From Cohnella sp. GbtcB17 (GTDB lineage Bacteria > Bacillota > Bacilli > Paenibacillales > Paenibacillaceae), in NCBI RefSeq assembly GCF_019091135.1, contig NZ_JAGXJW010000017.1, positions 1 to 64,000 on the forward strand: DNA of 64,000 bases. Direction: 5' to 3'. Below, piece by piece: positions 1 through 8,910 of this stretch (within the stretch, counting starts at the first letter, position 1; every line of letters begins with the position of its first letter). Below the pieces are notes generated by a model that made no database searches, had not been told where the DNA came from, and saw only the letters and a list, made by a program, of their open reading frames with translations. Made by a program: the position numbers and the translations under genes.

Positions 1-1033
1 CCACCACGTCGGCATATTAGGCACCGCCGAACAGCAGGTACATCCGATGATTCCAGAACGCCATCGCGATGGCGGCGCAAGTCTCGCAGTAGGCCGACTC
101 GTTCGGTAGATCGTAATCGTGAGTAAAGCCTTCGTTGTGTTGGGAAGGTCCGATCCCGCCGGTCACGTACATGTTGCGCTCCACCGTATGCGCCCATACC
201 CGATGCAAGGCATCCACGTAGGTCGGATCGCCCGAAGCGTGAACGACGTCCGCCATTGCCGTGTAGAGATACATGGCGCGGACGGCGTGCCCGGTCACCT
301 TCTCGATGTCGCGGACCGGAACGTCGTCCTGGCAGTAGGCCGGCCCCCATTCTTCTTTATCCCATATCTCGCCTTTCCCGTGACCGTGACCGCGTTCCTC
401 CAGCAGCCAAAGCGCAAGCCGCCAATAACGCTCCTCCTGTGTGACGCGATACAGCTTGACGAGCGCCAGCTCGATTTCTTCATGTCCTTCCACCCAGTGA
501 CGCTTGCCGGGGCCGAACAGGCGATCGTAATGGTCAACCATCCTGCAGGCGACATCGAGAAGCTTGCGTTTGCCCGTCGCTTCGAAATACGCAACCGCCG
601 CTTCGATTAAATGCCCGCCGTTATACATTTCGTGCTTTTCCATATCCGTCCATTTGCTATCCGGCGCAACTAACGTATAGTAGGTGCACAAATAGCCATC
701 AGGCTCCTGCGCGGCGGCGATAAGCTCGATGATCCCGTCGATCTCCGCCTCCAGCTCCGGATCCCGGTTCGACATGAGCAGATAGGCTGCGCCCTCCAGC
801 ACTTTGTACACGTCGGAGTCGTTGAAATAGATGCCTTCGAACGCGCCGTCCATGAGACCGGCGGCCTTGGCGAAGTTCGAGATACGCCCGGTTTTTTCGC
901 ATTGCACCAGGCAGGCTTTGATTGTGACCTTGCTCAGCACTTCAAGACGCGGACGCCAGAAACGATCATTGATCGTCACCTTCGTAAAAGGAACGCCCTG
1001 CCAATTCATCAGCGGTGCTTCTGTCGGTATCAT
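1..1033 (-). pseudogene. GH127 beta-L-arabinofuranosidase, interrupted by an in-frame stop
   Basis: Cytoplasmic enzyme of the GH127 (DUF1680) family, which removes beta-L-arabinofuranose from arabino-oligosaccharides. The start ATG at 1033 follows a good ribosome site (AAGGAAGG). The frame is open for 338 codons and shows family features, including the late motif with Glu317 and Cys319 (ETC), which matches two of the four zinc ligands of HypBA1. It then meets TAA at 17-19, but the same frame continues to the window edge as Tyr-Ala-Asp-Val-Val, which is what family members have next. The loss is therefore a single nonsense codon, not the natural end. The part lost includes the paired cysteines, one of them the nucleophile in HypBA1, so a truncated product should be inactive. 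It is the last visible gene of the operon, 25 bases after the MalG-type permease. A sequencing error remains possible. Confidence 0.85.
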
Positions 1034-1058
1034 TCGGGTTATTCCTTCCTTCGTGATC

Positions 1059-1889
1059 TCATCCTTTGAGCCCGGTCAGCGTAATCCCTTCAAGGAAGTA
1101 GCGCTGTCCGACTAAAAATACGATGACGCAGGGCAGCACGACGGCCGCCGAAGCCGCCATGAGCAAATCCCATTGCGCGGAATAGGAGCCTTGGAACATT
1201 TGCAGGCCGAGCGCAAGCGTAAACAGGCTGTCGCTTTTCAAATAAATAAGCGGTCCCATGAAGTCGTTCCACGAGCCGAGGAAGCTGAACAAGGCGACTA
1301 CGATAATGGCCGAGCGGCTGAGCGGCAAAATGATGCGCCAGTAAATTTGAAAATAAGTCGCGCCGTCCACGAAGGCCGCTTCGTCGAAATCCCGCGGAAT
1401 CGTTAAATAAAATTGACGCAGCAGAAAAATATTGAAGATGCCCCCGCCGAAATAAGCCGGCACGATCAACGGGTAAAATGTATCGTAGAAGCCGAGCATC
1501 TTCCAGCCGAGAAAGCTGGGAATTAAGGTGACGGCCGCCGGCAGCATCATGCTGGACATCAGAATGCCGAATACGGCGTCCCTTCCCTTCCATTGAATGC
1601 GCGAGAACCCGAACGCCGCGATGCTGCTCGTCAGAACCGTGCCGATCAGCACGCCGGCCACGATGATCAGCGTATTGGTAAAGAAGGTGCCGAACGGCAG
1701 AACCGTTAGCGCGCGATGAAAATTGTCCCATTGGAACGGTTTTGGAATCCACTCCGGTGGCATGGTGAAGATTTGCGACAAGTTCATGAGCGAGCTTCGC
1801 AGCAACCAAAGGAACGGAACGATAAACATGGCCGAGATGAGCAATAATGCCGTATAACCTGCGGTTAGCGCCAGTCTAGATTGCCTCAC
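1059..1889 (-). CDS. Sugar ABC importer permease, MalG/UgpE type
   Basis: Inner-membrane subunit of a CUT1 carbohydrate importer, 276 residues and about six membrane helices. The cytoplasmic loop that contacts the ATPase is visible (EAAFVDGATYFQIYW followed by IILP). The C-terminus ends in the usual short tail (LTGLKG). It starts with GTG at 1889 after GGAGGGGAG, and its start overlaps the stop of the upstream permease by four bases (GTGA), so the two are translationally coupled. Its partner permease is broken by a nonsense codon, which would leave this intact subunit without a partner unless the stop is read through. Confidence 0.9.
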   Translation of the reverse strand: MRQSRLALTAGYTALLLISAMFIVPFLWLLRSSLMNLSQIFTMPPEWIPKPFQWDNFHRALTVLPFGTFFTNTLIIVAGVLIGTVLTSSIAAFGFSRIQWKGRDAVFGILMSSMMLPAAVTLIPSFLGWKMLGFYDTFYPLIVPAYFGGGIFNIFLLRQFYLTIPRDFDEAAFVDGATYFQIYWRIILPLSRSAIIVVALFSFLGSWNDFMGPLIYLKSDSLFTLALGLQMFQGSYSAQWDLLMAASAAVVLPCVIVFLVGQRYFLEGITLTGLKG

Positions 1890-2773
1890 GCACGCTCCCC
1901 TCCTTCGTAATGCACCCAGGACTTCGAGGTTTTAAATACAAAAAAGGTGAAAATGAGGATGATGACGAACAGCACCCATGCCAGCGCGGACGCGTAGCCC
2001 ATCTCGGTATCCCGGAAGCCGGTTCGCCAGAGATAAAATACATAAAACAAGCTCTTATTGTTCGGTCCGCCCTGCGTTAATATATAAGCCTCGTTAAACA
2101 CCTGGAAAGATCCGATGATCGTCATAATCGTATTGAAGAAAATCGTCGGCGTGACCATCGGAATCGTAATGTGGCGCAGCTTGCTGTACCACCCGCCACC
2201 ATCCACGTCGATCGATTCGTAATACTGCTTGGGGATGCCCGACAGCCCCGCCAGGAAGATGATGACCGTCCCGCCGATCCCCCACAGCGTGGTGATGACG
2301 ACGGACGGGATGACGCTGCCCTCTGAATACAACCAATTGCCCGTCGGCAAATGCAGCCAGCTGAGAACGGTGTTGATCAGGCCCAGATCGGGATTCACCA
2401 GCCACATCCAGATCATCGCCGATGCGACCGCCGGCACGATGCTGGGCAGGTAGATGATCGTGCGGAAGATGGACCTTCCCTTGACGTTCAGGTTAAGCAG
2501 CAGGGCAATGACGAATGAAACGATAATAACGGCAGGTACCCGCAAAACGACGAAGTAAAAAGTAACGCCAAGCGATTTATAGAACAGTTAGTCTTCACCA
2601 GAGAACAGCTTCGTATAATTATCGATTCCGACGAATGCGGTTTGCGATTTGAATACGTTATAATCTGTCAGGCTAAGCACCAAGCTGGCGATCATGGGAC
2701 CCAATGTGAAAATGATAAACCCGAGTATCGCGGGCGAAGTGAACAATAATCCGTAAAATAGCCCTTTTCTCAT
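1886..2773 (-). pseudogene. Sugar ABC importer permease, MalF type, interrupted by an in-frame stop
   Basis: First permease of the operon-1 importer. Codons 1-61 from the ATG at 2773 give the amino end and first helix, ending at Gly-Glu-Asp, then TAA at 2588-2590. The same frame resumes immediately with Leu-Phe-Tyr-Lys-Ser and runs to 1886 through the remaining helices and the ATPase-contact loop (YYESIDVDGGGWYSKL...TIPM). Joined, the two parts give about 295 residues, the normal family size, with no frameshift needed. The downstream part has only a weak TTG restart near 2545 with no clear ribosome site. A one-base nonsense change is the simplest reading, and translation would give a non-functional fragment. 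Confidence 0.85.
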
Positions 2774-2803
2774 GCCTGCCTCCGATCTCGAAGCTTCCCG
2801 CTC

Positions 2804-2841
2804 GGGAAGGCGGCGACCTTGATCAAGAACGCCGTCTTCCC
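2804..2841 (-). other. Intercistronic stem-loop between binding protein and permease
   Basis: On the transcribed minus strand, arms GGGAAG/CTTCCC and CGGCG/CGCCG enclose an inner CTTGATCAAG. No U-tract follows, so it is not a standard terminator. Such hairpins after a binding-protein gene commonly protect the upstream message or reduce expression of the permeases. Confidence 0.5.
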
Positions 2842-2866
2842 CCTGATGAACGCTTTGTTTTGAACC

Positions 2867-4330
2867 TTATTCCTTCACGTCGCGGCGGCCCTTCACCTGC
2901 GCTTGCGCCTTGGCCGCGATGGCATCCATCGCTTCTTGCGCGGACTGTTGGCCGAGCCACACTTTATCCAAAGCGGGATTTACGATGTCCATGATTTTGT
3001 TGAAGTTTTTCACATAGCCCGTCGGCGTCTGGTGGCTGTTATTCAATAGAACGTCGATAACAGCGTCTTTATATCCGGACGGCCGGGAATCGAGATTTTC
3101 CGTCCAGTTGGCGATTAGCGCCGGGTCCGTATACCAGTCCCGATAAGCGGGCATCCATGTTCCGGCTTTCAGCATGTCGATCGCCGCTTCCGGATCTAAC
3201 AGTGCCTTCATCAATGCCCAAGCCTCTTTAGGATGTTTGGTGGATTTGAACATGGAGAACATTCCGCTGACGACAGTCGTCATCGGCTGTTTCATAACCG
3301 GTAATGCGCCGACATTATAATGAACCTTCGATTGGGCCAACCCTGCGCTCGCCCATTGCCCGTCGACGGCCATGGCCACTTTTTTCGTCTGAAGCGCGAT
3401 GTTCGTGGCCGGAACGTTCTTGGCTTGCACCGGAGAAGGCGCGACATGATGGACGTTGATCAAATCCGCGATTTTCTGAAGAGCCTCGACCGCTTCCGGC
3501 TGATTCAACGTGAAGGTTTTCCCGTCCTCGGAGACGAAGTCCCCGCCGTTGGAATAAATAAAGTTGCTGTAGTTTCCCCACCAGGTCCCAAAGTTGACGC
3601 CGTACTGCTTGATGTTTTTTGGATCAAAGCCAGGATCGGCAGCATTCCTGCCCTTGTTGTCGATCGTCAATTTCTTGGCCACCTCGACGAACTCATCCCA
3701 CGTCCACGCTTCCGATGCTTTGGTCGGCGGAGGCGTTACACCCGCGTCTTTAAATATATCTTCGTTATAGTACAAGACAAATGTCTCGGGTCCCGGACCT
3801 AAGCCGATGACGTTGCCCGGTTCAAGAGAGTACGTGATATTCGGCACCAGCCGATCCGCGCTGATTTCCGTATCGTTGGCGAGAAATTCCTGGAGATTGT
3901 AGAATTTTCCTTGTTCCCCAAGCGGGAAAGCAATGCTGGCTGATTCCATCTGCGCGATATCCGGCACGTCGTTGCCCGCCACCATCGTCGTCAGTTTGGT
4001 GTCATAGTCGGCGGCAATATGCTGAAGCTTAACGGTGATATTCGGATATTTGTCCTCGAACTTCTTGATGGCCACCTTATAGGCAGCGACTTCCTCCGGC
4101 GCTCCCCATACCGTCATGCGAAGCGTGATCGGTTCGGTTGACAATCCTTCGCCGGTTGGCGCCGCGCTGGCCGTGCCGGCCGGAGCCGAGCTGCCGGGAG
4201 CCGTGCCGGCAGGGGAGGAAGCGCTGTTGTTTCCGGCGTTCGAGTCGGACTTCGAGCACGCGGACAGTATCGTAACGAGCATGATCAGGAACGCAAGCAG
4301 AACGGATAACGATTTCCTTTGTCGAGACAT
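2867..4330 (-). CDS. Extracellular sugar-binding lipoprotein (CUT1, SBP_bac_1 type)
   Basis: 487-residue solute-binding protein that captures the oligosaccharide for the operon-1 importer on the outer face of the membrane. It has a basic start, a hydrophobic segment and a lipobox (LSAC) with the acylated Cys25, then a low-complexity Ala/Ser/Gly/Pro linker to about residue 60 before the folded domain. ATG at 4330 follows AAAGGGG. It has its own promoter with an overlapping cre-like site upstream. The permease after it is interrupted, so this gene may now make a binding protein without a working channel. Substrate is not readable from sequence; the GH127 neighbour suggests arabinose-containing oligosaccharides. 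Confidence 0.9.
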   Translation of the reverse strand: MSRQRKSLSVLLAFLIMLVTILSACSKSDSNAGNNSASSPAGTAPGSSAPAGTASAAPTGEGLSTEPITLRMTVWGAPEEVAAYKVAIKKFEDKYPNITVKLQHIAADYDTKLTTMVAGNDVPDIAQMESASIAFPLGEQGKFYNLQEFLANDTEISADRLVPNITYSLEPGNVIGLGPGPETFVLYYNEDIFKDAGVTPPPTKASEAWTWDEFVEVAKKLTIDNKGRNAADPGFDPKNIKQYGVNFGTWWGNYSNFIYSNGGDFVSEDGKTFTLNQPEAVEALQKIADLINVHHVAPSPVQAKNVPATNIALQTKKVAMAVDGQWASAGLAQSKVHYNVGALPVMKQPMTTVVSGMFSMFKSTKHPKEAWALMKALLDPEAAIDMLKAGTWMPAYRDWYTDPALIANWTENLDSRPSGYKDAVIDVLLNNSHQTPTGYVKNFNKIMDIVNPALDKVWLGQQSAQEAMDAIAAKAQAQVKGRRDVKE

Positions 4331-4392
4331 CTTCCGGACCCCTTTCGATGTTCAAACCTTATTGATTCATAGCTGCAGTCTATGATGTTCTC

Positions 4393-4421
4393 ATTATAAA
4401 ACCGTATATAGCGCTTACATA
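4393..4421 (-). promoter_or_regulatory. Binding-protein promoter with overlapping cre-like site
   Basis: The minus strand has -10 TATAAT (4393-4398) and a weak -35 TTATGT (4416-4421). Within it lies TGTAAGCGCTATAT (4406-4419), which differs from the Bacillus cre consensus TGWAARCGYTWNCW at one position. A CcpA site between the -35 and -10 would repress the operon on preferred sugars. The weak -35 suggests dependence on the neighbouring AraC-type regulator. Confidence 0.6.
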
Positions 4422-4460
4422 ACCCGAGCCAATTTGGAATGGTGGACTTCGATTGGGGAT

Positions 4461-6227
4461 TTAAAGAGGAAGTCGGACGGTCACTCTCGTTCCGGCGCCC
4501 GGCGCGGAGTCGATGGCGATCCCATAGTCCTCGCCATACGTCATCTGGATACGGGCGATCGTATTTTTAATGCCGACGGAAGACGATTCCCGATATAAAA
4601 TGGCATGAACCGTATCGCTGCTCATCCCCCGTCCGTTATCCTCGATTTCAAAATGCCGCGTGCCCTCTTCGATCCAGCCGCGTATGCGAATGTGCCCGCC
4701 CGATTCGATCTGATCGAAGCCGTGCAAAATCGCATTTTCGACAAAGGGCTGGAAAAGCAGCCTCGGAAGCTTGTAGTTGTAGACAGCCGAATCGATCTCG
4801 TAACTGACCGTGAATTTGTCCTCGAACCGGACCGACATGATATAGAAATAGTTTTTCATCCATCCGATTTCCTCCGAAAGATGAACGGCTCCCCAATCCT
4901 TTCGCGAAGTATAGTGCAGCATGTTCGACAAGCATACAAGCATTTTGCTTAGTTCCTTCTGATCGTTCTCGATAGCCGTCCAGTTCATGACGTTTAACGT
5001 ATTGTATAGAAAATGAGGATTCATCTGCATGTTCAGCGCCTGGATCTCGGCCTCCTGTTCCTTTAGCTTGATCTCGTAGTTCTCCGACACCAGCAACCGG
5101 ATCCGATCGTTCATCCGATTGAATCGCTGGAGCAAAATGCCGAATTCATCGTTCGTGCTAACCGCAACATGCGTCTGGAAATCCCCTTCTCCCACCGACC
5201 TCATCGCGCCGAGCAGCTTCTTGATCGGATTCGTAATTTTACCTGAGATAAAATAGGCGAACACAAGCGCAACGATTCCCATAATGACGGCCAAGAGAGT
5301 CGTTGAGGCACGGATGACAGGGACCAGACTGCCGACGAGCGCGGATACGGGCGTCATGACAATGGACATCCATCCGGTGATTTGCGATCGGTCGAAGCAG
5401 ACGATCATTTTCACGCCGTCCAGCTTTATTCTTCGCGTGCCGCTGTCGGTTATTTGAAGCTGCTCCACCCAATTGTTGTTATAAACTTGCGTTATGCTGC
5501 CGGACTCGCTGCCGGCCAGGATGCGATTGTCCCGATCCAGAACCATATAACGGGAACCGTCGGGAATGCTTTTCTCGTACAAGGAATTCAATATGTCCGA
5601 TTTGAAGCTGATCGTCAGAACGGGCCGCTCTACGTTCGTATCCAGCTTTTCCAGGGTCGTATTATTTAGATAGGAAAAATCAAGGACCCGCGTCGCGGAG
5701 AACAAATAACGGAAATCGATTGTCCCCTTCGCTAAGTACGGTTCATTGAACATGTCTACGAAATCGTAGGTGGGAAACCACACCATCTTGCCCCCCGCCT
5801 GCTGCGCCGCGCGATAAATATCCGAACGGGTCGGATCGCCTTGAGGCAGCGGCTGGCCGAACGTAAAATACGACGTCCACAGCTGATAAGCGAACACATC
5901 GTCAATCTGCGAGAAATATCCGCGCAGCCGATCGGACACAAGACGATCCGCTGCAAGCAGATCCGCCGTATTGTCCGGCTTCAAGCTGTTAAAAACCCGG
6001 AACAAGTCTTTGTCTACGAACATGGACGCGCTGTTCTGCTCGATAATTCGCAGCTTGTTGTCCATAATTTCGTTGTTTTTCTTGACGATCTCGTAGACGT
6101 TTTTTTGCGCTTGTTCCGTAACGACACGCAGGCCCGTCCGATAGAAAAGCGTCCCCAGCACGATCAGCGGGACGGCGATCAGGAATATATAGCTGGCCAA
6201 CAACCGGGAGCGGAAGGTCGTTTTCAT
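4461..6227 (-). CDS. YesM-type membrane sensor histidine kinase
   Basis: 588 residues. One helix near residues 10-30, a large extracellular sensor region of about 265 residues, a second helix around 300-322, a HAMP linker, then the His_kinase domain with His405 in the MNPHFLYNTL box and a C-terminal ATPase domain (PFVENAILHG N-box, DNGRGMS and SVGIKN glycine boxes). It should phosphorylate the response regulator encoded just before it; their genes overlap by four bases. It lies directly upstream of the operon-1 binding protein, so it likely senses the sugar or the loaded binding protein. All key residues are present. Confidence 0.92.
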   Translation of the reverse strand: MKTTFRSRLLASYIFLIAVPLIVLGTLFYRTGLRVVTEQAQKNVYEIVKKNNEIMDNKLRIIEQNSASMFVDKDLFRVFNSLKPDNTADLLAADRLVSDRLRGYFSQIDDVFAYQLWTSYFTFGQPLPQGDPTRSDIYRAAQQAGGKMVWFPTYDFVDMFNEPYLAKGTIDFRYLFSATRVLDFSYLNNTTLEKLDTNVERPVLTISFKSDILNSLYEKSIPDGSRYMVLDRDNRILAGSESGSITQVYNNNWVEQLQITDSGTRRIKLDGVKMIVCFDRSQITGWMSIVMTPVSALVGSLVPVIRASTTLLAVIMGIVALVFAYFISGKITNPIKKLLGAMRSVGEGDFQTHVAVSTNDEFGILLQRFNRMNDRIRLLVSENYEIKLKEQEAEIQALNMQMNPHFLYNTLNVMNWTAIENDQKELSKMLVCLSNMLHYTSRKDWGAVHLSEEIGWMKNYFYIMSVRFEDKFTVSYEIDSAVYNYKLPRLLFQPFVENAILHGFDQIESGGHIRIRGWIEEGTRHFEIEDNGRGMSSDTVHAILYRESSSVGIKNTIARIQMTYGEDYGIAIDSAPGAGTRVTVRLPL

Positions 6228-7819
6228 GCCTCGCCGCTCCTTTGCGGCAGCGAAGTATGTTTATAGGCTTCGGGCGACATGCCGTATTGCTTTTTGAACA
6301 CTCTGCAAAAATATTTCGTATCCTGATAACCGCATTCTGCGGCGATTTCGTATATTTTCAGCCTGTTTTCCGCCAGCAGCTCCCTGGCCTTCCGCATTCT
6401 GGCCTCCGTGACATGCTCGGAGAACGTCCTTCCCGTCCGGCTTTTGATCAGCGTGCTGAAGTAGGATGCATTAAAGAAAAAGTGCTCGGCCGCCCGTTCA
6501 AGCGTCAGTTCCTCCTTCACATGTTCCCGTATCCATTGCAAACACGCGGTCACGACCCTTTCGCTTTTGTCCGCTCGAGACTGCCCGATCGAATCGTGCA
6601 CCTCCCGTAGACGAGTTTCCAATATCGCCATCAGATCGTTGAAGGTGCGGCAAAAGGGAACTTCTTTTAAAGCCGACTCCGTGAGAACGTTTCCAATTTG
6701 CCGATCGACATCATCGCGAATTCGGCTTTTGATCTTCATCAGGGTAAGCGCGGCGCATTGTTTGATCTGATCGGGCCCCGCATGCCCGTTAGCGGCAAGC
6801 TGATTAAACGCGTCCCGGCACATCCGGGTGGCCGGTTGCGCATCGCTTCCTTGCAGCGCTTCGTACAACTTTTCCCCGTCAAGAAGCAACGGGGCCCGGA
6901 CCGGGCGAAGCTCGTCATGGAACATAAGGCCGTTCCAGCAATCATGAAAGTTGTATTGCCGGGCCGCTTGCGCCGCGCGGTAAGCTTGAGGCGCTTCCGA
7001 CCATAAGCATCGGCAATCCGGGCCCACGCCATGGGAGAGCTGTCCGTATTCGGCCCACGCCGCCCTCAGGGAGGCGAACGTCCGACGAATTTCATGCTTG
7101 CTTGCCCCTGCCAATCGGGACGTTCGGACGATCGTAACCGCCTGGTACAGCTCCTCGTCCAATACGTTCAAGGAGAATGTGCTCGCTTCGCCGAATGCCG
7201 ACCATGCCTGCTCCAAACGCTGCAGCCATGCCGTTTTATCCCATTCCGCCCGATGTCCGGGTTCGATTCGGAATTCCGAGAAAACAACCGAACCGCTCCC
7301 GTGAATCCACGCTAACGAATCCAGTTCATTCCGCTCCGCCTCCGTCAAGCTTTCATTCAGCCAGGACAAAAGAAGGCGGCTGCGATAGACGGGGGAAGTG
7401 AGATTCAGCCGATCCCTTAACGCTTCGGCCTCCGAATGCTGCCGGGATTGTTCGACAAGCTGCTCTTCGATGCGGCTGAGCACATTCTCGACCTTCTCGG
7501 CCTCCACCGGCTTCAAGAGATAATCGTAAGCCCCATGGCGTATCGCAGTCTGGGCATATTCAAACAGATTGTAAGCCGAGATCATGACCACCTTGGTCTG
7601 GAGACGTTCGTCTTCCAGTATTTTCAGAAACGAAAGCCCGTCCAGATTCGGCATCCGAATGTCGGTTAGCACGGCATCGGGTTGTTCGGCCCTGACGAGC
7701 GCCAGGGCGCTTGCCCCGTCATTCGCGACAAGCACCTGATCTTCGGGCCGCAGGGCGTGAATCATTTTTGCCATCCCCCTGCGATGTCTCGCCTCGTCGT
7801 CAACGACCAGTATTTTCAT
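6224..7819 (-). CDS. YesN-type response regulator with AraC DNA-binding domain
   Basis: 531 residues from ATG at 7819, chosen because AAAGGGTGG lies about eight bases ahead and the receiver fold begins at once (MKILVVDDE); an in-frame codon eight residues earlier has no ribosome site. Receiver domain 1-120 with the acidic pair at the start, phospho-acceptor Asp53 (LTDIRMP) and the conserved Lys in LLKPVE. A linker of about 300 residues follows, then two helix-turn-helix motifs of AraC type in the last 100 residues. It pairs with the overlapping kinase and should activate the operon-1 importer. Confidence 0.92.
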   Translation of the reverse strand: MKILVVDDEARHRRGMAKMIHALRPEDQVLVANDGASALALVRAEQPDAVLTDIRMPNLDGLSFLKILEDERLQTKVVMISAYNLFEYAQTAIRHGAYDYLLKPVEAEKVENVLSRIEEQLVEQSRQHSEAEALRDRLNLTSPVYRSRLLLSWLNESLTEAERNELDSLAWIHGSGSVVFSEFRIEPGHRAEWDKTAWLQRLEQAWSAFGEASTFSLNVLDEELYQAVTIVRTSRLAGASKHEIRRTFASLRAAWAEYGQLSHGVGPDCRCLWSEAPQAYRAAQAARQYNFHDCWNGLMFHDELRPVRAPLLLDGEKLYEALQGSDAQPATRMCRDAFNQLAANGHAGPDQIKQCAALTLMKIKSRIRDDVDRQIGNVLTESALKEVPFCRTFNDLMAILETRLREVHDSIGQSRADKSERVVTACLQWIREHVKEELTLERAAEHFFFNASYFSTLIKSRTGRTFSEHVTEARMRKARELLAENRLKIYEIAAECGYQDTKYFCRVFKKQYGMSPEAYKHTSLPQRSGEA

Positions 7820-7860
7820 CTCGTTCCACCCTTTCGTCCGCACTGTCGTCAGCTGAATAG

Positions 7861-7891
7861 AAAAAAGCCCCTTCTTATGGACAGGCGCTTT
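7861..7891 (-). terminator. Possible terminator after the MerR gene
   Basis: On the minus strand, arms AAAGCGCC and GGGGCTTT (one mismatch) are followed by TTTTC. It sits between the MerR gene and the operon-1 regulator, where the MerR transcript should end. Confidence 0.5.
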
Positions 7892-7943
7892 AAATTCCTC
7901 ATTCTATTAATAGCCAGTATGGAAGAAGAACCTGGTTTCTTCT

Positions 7944-7972
7944 ATTATAATTGGAACCTCTGCATACCAAAA
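7944..7972 (-). promoter_or_regulatory. Putative promoter of the operon-1 regulator/kinase genes
   Basis: Minus-strand -10 TATAAT (7944-7949), 17 bp from TTTTGG (7967-7972), about 120 bases upstream of the regulator start. The -35 is poor, so this is tentative. The potential MerR terminator lies downstream of it, which weakens the call. Confidence 0.35.
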
Positions 7973-8017
7973 TGCCGATTTTGTTTAGAAAGGTGGATTA
8001 ATATTTGATTTCCCCTG

Positions 8018-8407
8018 CTATTTCTCTTGTTTCGTTTTATCCAAACGCTCCATTTCTTTAAAAAAATGGATTTTATAATCGATTTTCTCCAGTGTTTTTT
8101 CAAGCTCCTTCATTTGATCGATAACTTTGCTACGATAAGTTTCCATCAATTCTATCCGTGCTGTCATTTTAGAAATCCCACCGTTGTGCAAGGTCGTAAA
8201 GCTCTTCATTTCCCGGATGGACATTCCCATCGCCCTAAAGTAATTTAAAACCTGAAACCAAATCATATCGGCCTCTGAATACCGGCGATATCCATTCTCA
8301 TCCCGTTCTATTCCTTCAATTAAACCGATTTGTTCGTAATATCGCAATGTATGGATGCTTAGACCCGTCTCATCAGATACTTGTTTGCTCGAGTATTTGT
8401 TTTCCAT
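8018..8407 (-). CDS. MerR-family transcriptional regulator
   Basis: 129 residues. Winged-helix MerR domain at the amino end (YSSKQVSDETGLSIHTLRYYEQIGLI, then RRYSEADM), followed by the long dimerisation helix (about 80-115) and a short charged tail. There is no cysteine cluster for metals, so it belongs to the small-molecule or aldehyde-responsive branch (AdhR/NmlR-like) rather than the metal branch. It is divergent from the YciI-like gene, and the shared intergenic region holds a typical MerR operator-promoter. Likely role: twist activation of that promoter when a reactive small molecule binds. The inducer cannot be read from the sequence. Confidence 0.9.
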   Translation of the reverse strand: MENKYSSKQVSDETGLSIHTLRYYEQIGLIEGIERDENGYRRYSEADMIWFQVLNYFRAMGMSIREMKSFTTLHNGGISKMTARIELMETYRSKVIDQMKELEKTLEKIDYKIHFFKEMERLDKTKQEK

Positions 8408-8437
8408 TTTTTTATTATAACATCGGTTCGAATCCTA

Positions 8438-8468
8438 TTGCTATGGAGTGCACTCTATGCCTTAACAT
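8438..8468 (+). promoter_or_regulatory. MerR-type promoter and operator of the YciI-like gene
   Basis: -35 TTGCTA (8438-8443) and -10 TAACAT (8463-8468) are separated by 19 bp, the overlong spacing typical of MerR-activated promoters. The spacer holds the near-perfect palindrome ATGGAGTGCACTCTAT (8443-8458; core GAGTGCACTC is exact). A strong ribosome site AGGAGG at 8493-8498 serves the ATG at 8508. Confidence 0.8.
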
Positions 8469-8507
8469 TGCCCTTGTCAGCAACTTTATTTTAGGAGGCG
8501 TAGTGTC

Positions 8508-8843
8508 ATGGTCAATAACTCCGAAGGCAAACCTTTGGAAAAGCTGCACTTTGTGCTAAGGTCGAGCTCCCCCCAAACTGCTTTCTCTCCCCATATGAGC
8601 GATATGACCGAGGATCAACGCAACATTATGCAACGACATATCGCCTATGTGAAAGATTTGCAAAAGCAGGGGATCGTGTTGGTTTTCGGACCTGTATTAG
8701 ACCCTCAATCTCCGTATGGACTTGCAATTATTGAAGTTGAGCGCACGGAGCAAGTAGAACAACTCATCGCACAAGATCCGGCTGTTATTGCAGGTCTGAT
8801 GACTGCCGAGTACTATCCAATGAAAGCTGTCCTACCCGGCTAA
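8508..8843 (+). CDS. YciI-like (YCII domain) small protein
   Basis: 111 residues. The ferredoxin-like YCII fold is recognisable from the HFVLR strand, the HIAYVKDLQKQG helix, the VLVFGPVLD loop and the closing PVIAGLMTAEYYPMK. Family members are small cytoplasmic proteins; some act on chlorinated aromatics, but most are uncharacterised. It sits behind a MerR-type promoter divergent from the MerR gene, so it is probably induced by the same signal and may help detoxify it. Short for an enzyme but normal for the family. Confidence 0.85.
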   Translation: MVNNSEGKPLEKLHFVLRSSSPQTAFSPHMSDMTEDQRNIMQRHIAYVKDLQKQGIVLVFGPVLDPQSPYGLAIIEVERTEQVEQLIAQDPAVIAGLMTAEYYPMKAVLPG

Positions 8844-8862
8844 CCCTTATTCAATCTTGCGA

Positions 8863-8898
8863 AGCCCCTGAATGGTCGCCATGACGAATTCAGGGGCT
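8863..8898. terminator. Stem-loop between convergent genes
   Basis: Arms AGCCCCTGAAT and ATTCAGGGGCT pair perfectly over 11 bases between the ends of the YciI-like gene (+) and the oxidoreductase (-). U-tracts are short on both sides, so it is a probable but weak bidirectional terminator. Confidence 0.55.
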
Positions 8899-8910
8899 GA
8901 CAGCATCGCC

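Noticed and set aside
2546-2590. Alternative reading of the split MalF permease as two separate genes
   Set aside because: No ribosome site or convincing start for the second part, and the frame runs straight through the stop with family-typical residues.
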